The position numbers were made by a program, and so were the translations under genes. Of a stretch of DNA of 64,000 bases, positions 19,245 to 29,988 are shown piece after piece. The notes under the pieces were generated by a model. That model was given only the letters and a program-made list of their open reading frames with translations. It ran no database searches and was not told the origin of the DNA. The stretch lies in contig JAMYHL010000014.1 in NCBI GenBank assembly GCA_025531455.1, positions 124,001-188,000 of the forward strand. The letters are read 5' to 3'. Within the stretch, counting starts at the first letter, position 1. Every line of letters starts with the position of its first letter. This stretch comes from Apiotrichum sp. Y4204. Lineage: Eukaryota; Basidiomycota; Tremellomycetes; Trichosporonales; Trichosporonaceae.

Positions 19245-20909
19245 ATGTCCCCCACAGCTGTGAGGCCCAACTACCGCGAGCTGGCAGACACGGCCATCGC
19301 GAAGCGCAACGCCACCATCCCAGCAAAGTGGCAGCTTCCCAAGTCGTGCTACCCTCTCCCCCTCGACTCGACTACTCTTCTTGAGAAGAGCGGTTTGCTG
19401 GACGCCACTGAGCTTGAGGTCATCCGTCTCTCGGCTACCAAGCTTGCGTCCGCGATCAAGAATGGAACATACTCCTCTGTGCAGGTCACCACCGCCTTCT
19501 GCAAGGCGGCTGCAATCGCGCAGCAGGCGACTAACTGTCTCACAGAGCTGTTCGTGGACGAGGCGCTGGAACGTGCCAAGTGGTGCGATGAGCAGCTTGC
19601 TGCTGGGAAGGAGGTTGGCCTTCTCCACGGCGTTCCTATCAGCATCAAGGATCACATCGACATCCAGGGGCATGACTCGCCCAGTGGCTTCCTTGGTCTC
19701 GTTGGCAAGATGGTCGCCAAAGAGGACGCTCATTTGGTAGCTGCTCTCCGCACCGCCGGCGCCGTCTTCTACTGCAGTGCGTAACTACCTACCAACTATA
19801 ACTGACAACCAGAGACCACCAACCCGCAGGGCATCATGCATCTCGAGAACGAGTGCTACCTTGGCACCACCCTGTGCCCGTACAACCGCAACCTGACTTC
19901 TGGCGGAAGCAGCGGCGGTGAAGGCGCAACAATCGGCATGTTCGCTTCTCCCCTCGGAGTGGGAAGCGACATTGGCGGCTCGGTACGGTCTCCGGCAGCT
20001 GCATGCGGCATTTTCAGCTTCAAGCCGACCGTCGGCAGGCTGTCCTTCCACGGCTGCCAGGCACCCCACTTCACCAAGGGCTACGAGGGCATTCTTGGCA
20101 CACACGCTCCCATGGCGCGCGACGTCGAGGACCTGGACCTGTACATGAAGGTCCAAGTCGACAGCAAGATCTGGGAGAAGGACCCGACCCTGTGGGTCAA
20201 GCACTGGGTGACTCCCGAGCGGCCGAACCGTCCCCTGCGTGTCGGTGTTATGAAGGACGACGGCGTCGTTCGCCCTGTCGCCCCTATTAGGCGTGCCATG
20301 GAATCCGTGGTGGCGAAACTTAAGGCCAACCCCAACTTTGAGGTTGTGGAGTTTGCCCCGTGGCAGTCCGAGGCCGCGTGGGACATCATCTCCCAGCTGT
20401 ACTGGTGCCATGACGGTGGCGAGGGAACGTTCAAGTACATGGCACTCGGCGACGAGCCTGTGCACCCCCTCACGCAGTGGAGCATCGACCAGTCGCGCTG
20501 TGAGGGCAAGCCACTCCCGGCTGACGACTACTACAAGCTGGTCGGGCGACGTGACGACTTCCGCGCCGGGTTGGCCGAGCACTGGCGCGCGCAGGGCGTC
20601 GACGTCGTGCTTTCCCCCGTTGGACCTAGTCCCGCTCCGCCGCACCGGACCTCCAAGTACTGGAACTACACCTCGTTCTGGAACCTGGCCAACTACCCCG
20701 CCGCCGTGTTCCCGACCGGCCTGCATGTGGAGGAGACGGATGTGGAGGACTACACTCCCCGCAACGCTGACGAGAAGGCGGTGCGCGAGACGTACGACCC
20801 CAAGGTCTCCATTCGTGCGCCCCTCACTCTGCAGCTCATCGGATACATCGGCCACGACGAGGAGACCGTGCAGGCCCTCAAGGACGTCATGGCCCAGCTG
20901 CGTTCGTAA
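19245..20909 (+). CDS. Amidase signature enzyme (acetamidase-like)
   Basis: Two exons, 19245-19776 and 19813-20909, joined across a 36-nt intron inside the Lys codon of YCKTTNPQ. The product is 542 residues, normal for fungal acetamidases. It hydrolyses an amide to a carboxylate and ammonia through the Ser-cisSer-Lys triad. I assign K135 (PISIKDHID), S210 (GGSSGG) and S234 (GSDIGGSVR). Their spacings of 75 and 24 match those of the family member FAAH. No signal peptide, so cytosolic. The C-terminal part (GLHVEETDVEDYTPRN...) resembles other fungal AmdS-like proteins. Divergent from an MFS transporter, with GATA-type motifs upstream, fitting nitrogen control. Confidence 0.92.
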
Positions 20910-21138
20910 CTGTGATTAGCTTTGGTTGTATAGTTTCTTCCTTTTCCTGTCGTGCGCAATGCAATGTGTGAAGTCACTCTTGTCGTCAGTGCCAGATAGT
21001 CTCTGTGACCATCGTACCGTCAGTAGTCGGACAGTCTCCTGCACCAACGTGCGGGATGCACGTAGTGCAGCACAATTAACGAAACATACCCTAGTAGTCT
21101 ACAAGATTAGCCCGAAGGCTCACAGTCTGCCTCCTTCT

Positions 21139-21790
21139 CTACTCCTCGTCATCACTCTCCTCTTCACTTTCCGATTCGCTAACGACTTGTCGCCGGCGAT
21201 TGGGATTCTCAGGGAGCGCGTCCTCCGAGTCGGAACCGTCTTGCGCGACGGGCTCAGGCTTGCCCTCGACATCGAATGCCTTTGGCCTGAGAGTTCAGTA
21301 AACTTCATTAGATTGCAAGACAGGAACGTACCACTCTCCAGCTTTCCGCCAAGCCTTGATCTCCGGACCGGTGATAACGTGCGTGATCTCGCCCGTGAGA
21401 CGGCTGTCGGGTTCGTCGAAGAGACGCACAAAGGCGAACATGCCTGTGGTCAGCAACAGCGAAGAGTTATCGTCAGGTCAGCTAGAGAATTGCCATTCCT
21501 CAGCTTTACTCACCCCTTGCAGCAAAGGACATCTTCTTAACCTTGTTGGGCATTTCCACAAGGCGCTCAATGCCCTCTGGATCCGAACACGCGAAATTGC
21601 TCGAGCCCTGCGGTGGGCCGAGCTGAACGATGATGTGTTGTGGCGGCATCGTTGCCGGGGTATACGGCGCTTCTGTGGCGAGGATACGCGGCATCTTGAT
21701 CGCCTTTGATGAACGGTCGCCGGTTGGATAGAGTGCAGCGGTTGGATAGAGTGCAGTGGAGAACGAGATTGTTGGGATGTTGGCTGCCAT
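21139..21790 (-). CDS. EIF1AD-like S1/OB-fold RNA-binding protein
   Basis: Three exons: 21790-21514, 21443-21332 and 21286-21139. The introns are 70 and 45 nt, and the product is 178 residues from the chosen ATG. The core reads HIIVQLGPPQGSSNF, RLVEMPNKVKKM, ARGMFAFVRLFDEP, GEITHVITGPEIKAW, then GEWPKAF, followed by an acidic tail ending SESEEESDDEE. This order (eIF1A-type OB fold, W-P-x-x-F, acidic tail) matches EIF1AD, a nuclear eIF1A relative. Expected role: RNA binding linked to ribosome or translation functions. The start is uncertain: a second ATG at 21694 would give 146 residues. Between the two ATGs lies an 18-bp in-frame tandem duplication (ALYPTA / ALYPTG). It is divergent from the polymerase gene 284 bases away. 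Confidence 0.75.
21700..21755 (-). repeat. 18-bp tandem duplication near the EIF1AD-like N-terminus
   Basis: On the plus strand, CGGTTGGATAGAGTGCAG occurs twice in succession (about 21721-21756). In the EIF1AD-like frame it encodes a doubled ALYPT block. If translation starts at 21694 the duplication lies in the 5' leader. Confidence 0.75.
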
Positions 21791-22074
21791 GACACCCAAA
21801 ACTTTGCTCCTCTTTGGGCATGTGTGGGTGGAGGCCTCCACTTTGGTGGCGTACTTTGCATAATGTAATACGGAAAGGGGACGCGATTCTAATACCCCTA
21901 GCCCCGAGTCATTACTATCATTAGCATCAACTAATCATCTGCGTCCTTCCTGTCAGGGGTCGGTGAACATGTTTTTGTTTGTGCACAGTCCAGTCAACCA
22001 ACTGCTGTCGCCATCACTTTTGCCGTTCTCATCACCCCACCACCCTTCCTCATCACCAGTAATGCCTTCTTGAC

Positions 22075-25000
22075 ATGCTCGACTCGGATCCGTTTAACAC
22101 ATGGGGCTCAAGCTTTCTCGACCGCCTGGACGCGATGGACCGCGAAGGCTGGAGCGACCCCGAGGAAATGAGTGAATTCGAGACACGGCTGCGCCACGAG
22201 CTTGCAGGTCGACCGCGAAGCACGCGACCCAGCAGCTCTGCTCGAAACAGTGAAATACGAATTGACAAGGGAAGATCTGGAGAAAAGCCTGTGGTGACTG
22301 CGGCCCGAGCCTCATCTCCTCTCTCCAGCCTTCCTCTCTTCTCTGACGCTCCCCTCGCAAGCTCGCCCCCGCGTCCCGTGGAATTTGATGCGCCATCTGT
22401 TACTATGGACAGTAGACCCGCATCCTCCGACAGCAAAGTCATCTCCATCTCTTCGGATTCCACTCGCGATCTTGAAGATACAACCAGCGATCGCACACCT
22501 ACCCGGACAACAGCGTCTATCCTACCGCCCACGGTTCAGACGCCATCCGCACCTCCGCCCCTCCCTCCTCCGCCGGTTGCCCCCACGACACCGATTCTAT
22601 CAGCGGTGGTCACACAGACCTTAGATACTCCAGTCAACATTCAAACCCCAAGTCCGACCCCCGGAAGCGTTGGTAGTCGACCACGAGGCGACCCAGCTAC
22701 GCCCATTCGAATAGCTACCAACGGTCTTGCGGGCCTGGGCAACCCACGCCAGCTCCAGAACCTCTCCAAAATATATGAGACTTTTAGCAAGAGTGCGCAA
22801 CTTGAGGGCGTCAAATCATCGACGTCACGTGGGCGAGGTCGCGGGCGTGGTGGCCAGCTTGCGTTTGGCTCTCGGAGCACGTCAATGCTTGGTTTCGGAG
22901 GGCCAATCTTCCAGGGTTTGCGATTCGTGATCGCCAGCGAGAAGAGACAAGTGCAGAAGCACAAGCAATATCTTGAGGTGGTGAGCTGAGCCGTGCATAA
23001 TGATCTGAGGTCGTTCTAGTGCTGATTGATAGATCACAAAGCTTGGAGGAACGGTCGTGCTGGAGCCCGACAACGCAATAACGCATGTCATTTATGACCC
23101 GGGAAGGAATGCGTCCGCGGCTATTCTGGCTCGCGAGCTGGGTATATCATCTCTTTCAGATCTTCCTGTGGGAACAGTCTGTGTCAAGTACGACTGGGTT
23201 GCGCAATGCAAGATAGCCGTGAGTCCAGACATTCTGACTGCCCTTTGTTGCTTCTCGTCTCTTCTGCGCTGTGAGCTAATATTGAAGAGACGGGTGCTCG
23301 ACACTGCACCATGGCTTAGCTTTCCTCTGACCACTTTAACTCGTGCTCCAACGATGAACGGGCCAAAGTTGACCAGGATGGAGGATATCACCGACCAACT
23401 CGTACGACGGAGCAGCGGTGCAATCCGCCGGTGAGACTTTCATTCTTTCCTCTCTGACCTTCAGAAAACGCGATCATACTGCTTCTGGGTCGGATACAGA
23501 GTCATCCTTAAGTCAACAACGTGCCCGACCCCCTATCTCGTCACCAGACACTCCTGGTCCCAGCAAGCGTGCCAGACATGGAAATGACGCTGCTACTCGA
23601 CACAGCATCACTCCTGGACCTGGGTGGGTCGAGGCTCGTTCTGGAGAAGAAGATGGACTGGACGTCATGATTATGGGAGTAGTGAATGGGAGCGTTGAGG
23701 AAGAGGTGAGTAAAAGCGATGGCAGAAAGTCCTCTGACGATCAGAATTCAGACGCGAGTACAGGGAGTGGGAAGTCTGATGATGACGATGACGATGTAGG
23801 TCAACATCGAGTCTGCGAGACTGATTATAGGTCGGAAATCCCAACCCCAAGGCGAACAGATTTAAGTGTGGGCAAAAACACGATGGCGCCGGCACTGGTG
23901 GCCCAAACGAATGGCTCGCGAAGGAGTTCGATAAGCTCCACAGCTTGTATGAGGGCGAAAGAGGGAAGAATGAGTTTGCTGTTCGGGGATATCAACGCAG
24001 TGAGTGTTATGGGGCGGTGGCGTTGATCTGATCTGACTAGCACAGCCGCTGGGATCCTACGTCGTGAGTAGAAGAGGCTATCCCATTAGCCCAGACAAAG
24101 GACGTGTGCGCTAACCCCAGGGACTCTCCAACCCATTGCAAGTGGCGCTCAGGCGCGCAGGATCAAAGGGATTGGAGAGAATATGGCGCAGAGGGTGAGA
24201 TTGGAGGCTGAGTTTGGTGTCTGACGACAGATTGACGAGTTTCTCTCAGGCAGCAAAGGCAGAGCTTATTACGAGAATACGGACAAAGCGCGAACTGTTG
24301 CGATGTTTAAAGACATCTACGGTGTAGGTGAGTTCCGCTCGACTCTGCCGTCCTAACTGTCATAGGGAAGAGCTTCGCCAACGAGCTTTATCAACGTGGG
24401 GCTCGTACGATCGAAGATCTGCGTACCGACGACTATGGACTCTCTAATGGTCAAAAAGTGAGTCCTGAAGTCGAAGATGCCGTCTGTTTTGCCCATAGGT
24501 TCTTTGGCTGACAATAGATCGGCGTCGAGCTCTATGATGATTTGAACTCTCGGATTCCGAGAGACGAGTGTCGTGAACTTTTTGAGAAGATTCGCGCCGC
24601 CGCGATAGCTATTGAACCCAAGCTTTGGATCGAAATCATGGGTAGCTATCGGCGAGGGCAAGAGACCTCGGGAGATGTGGATGTCCTCATCACGCGCGAC
24701 ACTTCGGACGGGACGACACATGCAGGGGTGCTGCGCCGCCTGGTTCAATCTTTGCAGAAAGAAGGCGTTATCACTCATGACGTGAGTGGAATCTGGAGCT
24801 TCATTTAGCTGATGCTTTAGCTTTCCGTCCCACACGAGTGGGGTGCCCTAGAAGCAAAGTGGATGGGTGTCGGTCGTGTCAGCGACAAGAGCAAGCATCG
24901 TCGTATCGATATTCTCTGTATCCCGTACGATCAGTGGGGCGCCGCACTCCTCTACTTTACCGGGAATGAAGTCGTAAGTATCTCAGCTAGGCTCCATCGC

Positions 25001-25238
25001 TCACTTTCAGTTCAATCGGAGCATGCGGCTGTACGCACGAAAAAAGGGATACTCACTCAACCAACGCGGCCTCTTCCGCGGGGTAATGCGAGATCGCAAG
25101 GGAGCGAAGATGACTGAAGGTGTGTCACCACTTCGATGCATCTAACCCTCAGGAGAAGTTGTTGCATCGCGCACTGAGCAGGAGATCTTTCAAGTGCTCG
25201 GGATCCGTTGGCGCGAACCACAGCACCGTCGCCCTTAG
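22075..25238 (+). CDS. POL4: Family X DNA polymerase (Pol lambda / Pol4 type) with BRCT
   Basis: Thirteen exons: 22075-22980, 23033-23218, 23288-23430, 23465-23795, 23831-23999, 24046-24063, 24121-24194, 24231-24327, 24366-24457, 24518-24781, 24821-24973, 25011-25119 and 25153-25238. They encode 875 residues. Order: a ~275-residue Ser/Pro-rich head; BRCT (FQGLRFVIASE..., ITKLGGTVV, YDWVAQC); an acidic linker; the 8-kDa domain (NEWLAKEFDKLHSLYEG); helix-hairpin-helices (IKGIGENMAQ, IYGVGKSFA); the palm with GSYRRGQETSGDVDVLIT (two metal Asp) and RRIDILCIP (third Asp); thumb ending GIRWREPQHRRP. It fills gaps in base excision repair and end joining in the nucleus. It is longer than most Pol lambda because of the head and linker. 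Exon 6 is only 18 nt. The 23796-23830 intron is needed to reach the 8-kDa frame. Confidence 0.88.
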
Positions 25239-25450
25239 ATGGGTATCACAGAAATGCGTTCTTTTCGGTTTGCACAAGGACAGTGTGCTATTGTGAGAAT
25301 GCGTGAGGGAGTGCCTACCGTGCGGAGTTACCTCTCCAGGATGCCGTCGGCAGATAAATGCCACAGAGGAGCATGTTGTATACACTATTACATCCCGTGA
25401 TTACATGCGATTGTATGAGATTGAATGGGCTGATTATGCGTGATCTCTCT

Positions 25451-26994
25451 CTACACCTTAACCTCAGCCGCGGGCACGGCCGCAGGAACATCGGCAGGGA
25501 CCGCAGGAGTATCAACAGCAACCGCAGGAACACTGGCAGCGACCGCCTGGACATCAGCGGCGACAGCCTCTGCCTCGAGGTCCTTCCAGTGAACGTGCTG
25601 GTCGGGGTGAGCGGGCTGCTCAAGCTCGAGAGCCTTGACGGCGGCGGTGACCTGCTCGACTTCGACAGGTGCTGCCGTGGGCGTCTTGGCCTTCTCTTCC
25701 GCCTCCGGCCCCGGCGTACGGTCGCCAAACGCGCCCTCGCCTGCAATACCCGATTCAAGGTGCTCCTGCACAAAGGTCACAATCGGCTCGATGTACTTGC
25801 CCCATGCCTCGAAGGTTGGTTCCTGCAGTCAGCGTCATGAATAAAAAAGCAATGTCTAGAGGCGGACGAGGTAATAGGCGAGGAATGCTTTTAGATGCCG
25901 CAGATCTTGAGCGCTACGCCCTCGCCCACATACCACGCCGCCCGGTATCCCACACTCACTGTGAGCTCAAAGTCAAAGCAATGGCCGCCGTCCTCCGCAT
26001 AAACGTCCTTGACCTTGACGCCGAGCCCCTTGAGCTTCTTCACGAGACGCACGCTCTGGTCGACGGGAACGACACGGTCGCACGCGCCGTGCAGCACGGC
26101 AGTGGGCGGGAACTCGCTGTCGAGCTCGGAAATGGGCGATGCCTCAGTGGCGTATGCGCGCCAGGTGTCGTTGTCGCGGAAGCGCTCGCGGCGCGTGAGG
26201 ACACGCATGATGCGGGACGTCGCGGCGACGTGCACACGCACATCCTGCTGTAGTGCGCGCTTGTCCGTCCCTTGACCGAACATCTCGAGCAGGCGCGCAT
26301 ACCACGCCTGCGACTTTGGCTCGGCGTCGGGATCGTTGGTTCCCGCGAGGGACGTGAGCGCATTCGCGAGATTACGGTCCGCAATCGCCCGCTCGAGCTC
26401 GCCCTCGCTGTACCGCCCACTGACAGTTCCGGGGTCGTAGCCTGGCCCGGTGAACTTGGGGTCGAAATAGCTGTCGCCAAAGTCTGTGATGGCGTATGCG
26501 TCGAGGACGACGCGCGGGCGAGGGGAGAGGTTGCGGGCGTTAAAAAGCGCGAGTGTGGCGCCGGCCGAGAGGCCGCCAACGGCGTACGCGTCAATGTCGA
26601 TGTCTTCGAGGAGGGCGGGGAGGTTGGCGCGGCACCAGTCGAAAGCGTCTGCGCCATCGGCCATCATGTCGTCAATACCGGCGTGCGGCGCGAGGCGGTA
26701 TCCGTACGACACGACGTGGCACCATTGCTGGAAGGCCGGGAGGACCCACGGCGCGGGTACGAGCGAGCCGCCCATGAAGCCGCCGCCGTGCGACCAGAAT
26801 AGCCACGGCTTGCGGCCTGCGGGGCGGGGCGCATCCGAGCGGCTGATGCCAAACGCCGAGTCCATCGGGTCGGCATAGTTGGACACCTCGTGCGAATCGC
26901 TGTTGGTACACTGCCATATGCGGAGGGGGAGCTGCACGCCGTGCTTGACAGCGTAGACGTGCTCCGAGAAGTCGGTGGGTGGCGGGGTCGTCAT
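25451..26994 (-). CDS. Alpha/beta hydrolase (HSL / fold-3 esterase type)
   Basis: Two exons, about 26994-25930 and 25822-25451, ~478 residues. The acyl-hydrolase hallmarks are the oxyanion loop HGGGF (69-73), nucleophile elbow GLSAG (S143), Asp in CDRVVPVDQS and His in DGGHCFDFEL. No signal peptide, so probably a cytosolic esterase or lipase-like enzyme; substrate unknown. An upstream in-frame ATG at 27126 exists but adds a sequence unlike the family. The donor is uncertain: GTGGGC (used here) or GTAGCG a few codons downstream. The second exon adds EPTFEAWGKYIEPIVTF and then a ~90-residue Ala/Val/Pro-rich tail that is not part of the fold. It ends 212 bases from the polymerase stop, tail to tail. 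Confidence 0.8.
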
Positions 26995-28023
26995 CGTGGA
27001 ATGGGGGAGGGGGGAGAGTGGTAGCTGAGGATAAGACTGAGCTGTTGGCTTTTGTACTGGCAAAGATCCCTGATGGTACGTTGTGGTGAGTAGGCGAACT
27101 AGGTGAGTAAGTTTCCACGAGGACAACGGAGATGAGAACGAAAGAAGAACGTGTTAAGACACGTTCGCGTCACCAACTCGCCGTGCGTGGGTACCCAACT
27201 AACTGCGAGCTACCATTGCTCTGGCACCTGACTCATGCTGGGCCAGCGCCATGCGCTGCAAGAAGCAATGTCACGGTAACAATAGCGACCGATTGTTGTG
27301 GTGGTGAGGGGGCGTAGCCGTCGTGGGAAAGGGACCCGCAAGCTCGGGCGCCGTCGTGGTAAAGAAGGCTTGTCGCCTGCAGCGCGACATTACTGTTCAG
27401 CGTACCAAAGTAGCCGGACTGCATAGTCCAGGCTGCGCCATCTGCGCCTCACCGTCATGGGTTGCTGCATGTTTCTGATTGTTGCTGCTGCTCGACAACA
27501 TCCATGCGTGCGCACAGTGACGATTCCTACTTGGCGCGTGGCGTTCGGGTTGGCACGGAGGGTAACAGGCACGAGAACAATAAACGCCAGTCTTGTCAAC
27601 AGAATGAAGGGGGTCGAGCGGGCTGAGCGGATGCTTGCGGCAAAGGTCCAAAACAACGGCGGGCCGCAAAAACTCGCCATCGTCCTCTCGCCGGTTCGCT
27701 GTGAGGAATGTCCGGTTATGATAAAAAATGACAATACCAAGCAGGATGAGTTGCAGAAGGGAAATGGTGGATGGCACGGTTATCGCGTCCGGCGATCTGC
27801 AGGATCTACAGGGGTACCAGAAAATCATGATCAGCGGAGATGGCCGACTCCGTTTCACCCCGAGAGTTGCGTATCTACATGCCCACAACTACAAATTCCT
27901 CGTATGACTGCTCCACTTGACCGCACTCCGCAGCTCCAAAAGATCCTCAACCCTCGAAGTTCACAATAGCACCATTACACAACACGAGTGGAATGCCATG
28001 CAGAATGCCTCTATCTACCTAAT
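26995..28023. other. Intergenic region
   Basis: Contains the leader of the hydrolase gene (26995-27130) and ~890 bases without a supported gene. The open frame at 27457-27969 has no motif. No repeats seen. Confidence 0.5.
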
Positions 28024-29471
28024 CTACTGCTGCTTGGGCTGCTCGCCAGCCTTCGGCGCCTCTGCCGGCGCCGCCTCGGCGGCAGCTGCCGCCGCACCCT
28101 CGCCTGCGGTGGCACCAGCCTCGGCCTCGCCACCGGCGAGCTCCTCGGCGCGCTCGGCCTTGATACGTTCCAAAGCACGGTACACCTTCGACTGGAGGTA
28201 GTGCGAGTGAGTCGGGCCCTTGGTCTTGCCCCGCGTCTTGGCCCGCGCCGCCTGGGCAGCCGCCTGAGGGGTTCCTTCCGCCGGCGCGGCGGGAGGCGGC
28301 GGAGGACCGTTGGCCGCAAAGATACGCTCGTAGTTCTGCGGCATTAGCACACGCTTATGACACACGGGGGTTGGCAAAGTGGGGGAGATCATGGGAGCAG
28401 CGCGTGCACCATCATCTGGGTTCCCTCTAAAAGCTGCGTGTCCGCAATGTTTGCAACACCAATAGCGCAGCTGGCACATAGCTTAGCGCTTGCAGTGCGC
28501 TCGCGCGCAGCGAGATGTGGGCGCGCTGCCACAGATTGTCATATTGATTCTGTTGACACGAATAGTCCACGACTGCCAAGCCAGCTGTTCACGTGTATAG
28601 TCCAACGCTGCCAGGCAACAGGACTCTCCCCGACGGTATATCTTTCGCTGAGCAAAGGCGTCCTGTCACGACTAGCACGGATAATTCCCCCAGCCACCGA
28701 CCCAACCAAAAGTAGCCTCACACCAACTCCACATCGACACTTACCTCCAAGATCTTCTCCATCGGCTCCTCCTTCTTCACGTTCAGAATGAGGTGCGCCT
28801 CTTCCAGGCTCATCGCAAGCTGGTTGGTAATCGCGCTCTTGCTCTTTCCGCCAACGGGTCCGCTGTCGGGAGCACCCTCGGGCTTGTGGCGTGCATCTGT
28901 AGAGTTAGCAGACGTGATCAAGAACGCGTTGGAGGTACAGGAGAGAGCAAGAACAGGAAGACGTAAACACAAAGGTTCGTGCTCGTCAAAGACCTGAGGC
29001 CAACGTAGAGAGCGACATCAACCTGGCAGAGGACGCAGTGTCCAAACAACACTGAGCCGAGCAGGGGCGGCGTCCTTGTCCACGGATTGCGCAAACAATG
29101 TGGCGCGAACAATGTTGATGACAACAGACGTCGTTTACCTGCTCATTTCCTGTAGTCCCGTTCGCTCTCTACTTCAAGCTTTGGCTCAATCTCAAACTGC
29201 GTGACGCCGCGCCCGCGTTGCTCCATGGGTCCTCCTTCTCCGTTCCCCCACTTGCCGCCGAGTGACTCACTAGCAGCAGCCTGCCGTCCCGCAGCCGCCA
29301 TCGCCTTTCCGAATATCCTAACGGAGCTCACGACGAGCTCGGCAATCGCCCTCGGTGCAGACTGGCGTCAGCAACACTTCATATATGACCATAAGAGGCG
29401 ATATCTGCACTCTTTGCAGATGTCCGAGAGGCATAGGCGACCATCTCCTTCGTTGTCGATGTACGCACCAT
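28024..29471 (-). CDS. PAM16: Mitochondrial import motor subunit Pam16/Tim16
   Basis: Four exons: 29471-29469 (only the ATG), 29361-29271, 28896-28745 and 28335-28024. The introns are 107, 374 and 409 nt, and the product is 185 residues. Pam16 binds the J-protein Pam18 at the inner-membrane translocase and restrains Hsp70 stimulation. Visible signs are the N-terminal PRAIAELVVSSVRIFGKAMAAAGRQAAA, then MSLEEAHLILNVKKEE and NYERIFAANG, and finally SHYLQSKVYRALERIKAE, the Pam16 J-like domain. Odd points: the loop between AAN and SHYLQSK, normally a few residues, is ~34 residues and Pro/Ala/Lys-rich. The tail is Ala/Glu-rich. The introns are long for this genome. The ATG-only exon is inferred from GTGCGT...GCTGACGCCAG flanking it. 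Confidence 0.82.
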
Positions 29472-29988
29472 GATGCCGGTCTAAAGTACACAATACACTG
29501 GATAAAGGGTATGCTCGGCGCGAGTCTCGATCACAGCGTGCACTGTCCTGTCGGCGTCGGAGGCGGTTTTAGTGGTGGTGGTGAGGACAAGGAGAGTAAT
29601 GGCCGAGTCCGAGTCCGAGTCGGCTTCGGGCCCCCTAGCACCCCCCACAGACACTTTTCGAAAAGTCGTGGTGGTCATGCCCTCCATAATCTAGCCGAGA
29701 TGCATGGTGGCAAATAGCTAAAAACTGCCACAGGCGGAGTTTCGGCGCTTTTCGGAGCCCGCATGGCCCGCATGTGACCTTTTGACGCCCCCAGGTCCTA
29801 ACCCCGGGCGTACTCGCTGTTGCACCCTAGGCAACCACTGCTCTGACCGAAGGCAAGGAGAGAGCTTCAGAGGACAAGCTGGTAAGAAGTCATAATTGCA
29901 TGTGTATCTTCTGTCTTAGTCTCTCGTGTATGGATAGTAGTGTACAAGGTCCATGTCTTCTCGAGGGCAAGTCACATCGAGAGGTCTT
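29472..29988. other. Intergenic region
   Basis: 517 bases between two minus-strand genes: promoter of PAM16 and the 3' end of the lyase-like gene. Nothing distinctive seen. Confidence 0.5.

Noticed and set aside
19785..20855. 356-codon minus-strand frame across the amidase gene
   Set aside because: Antisense shadow of the amidase, whose catalytic triad and family spacing are intact on the plus strand.
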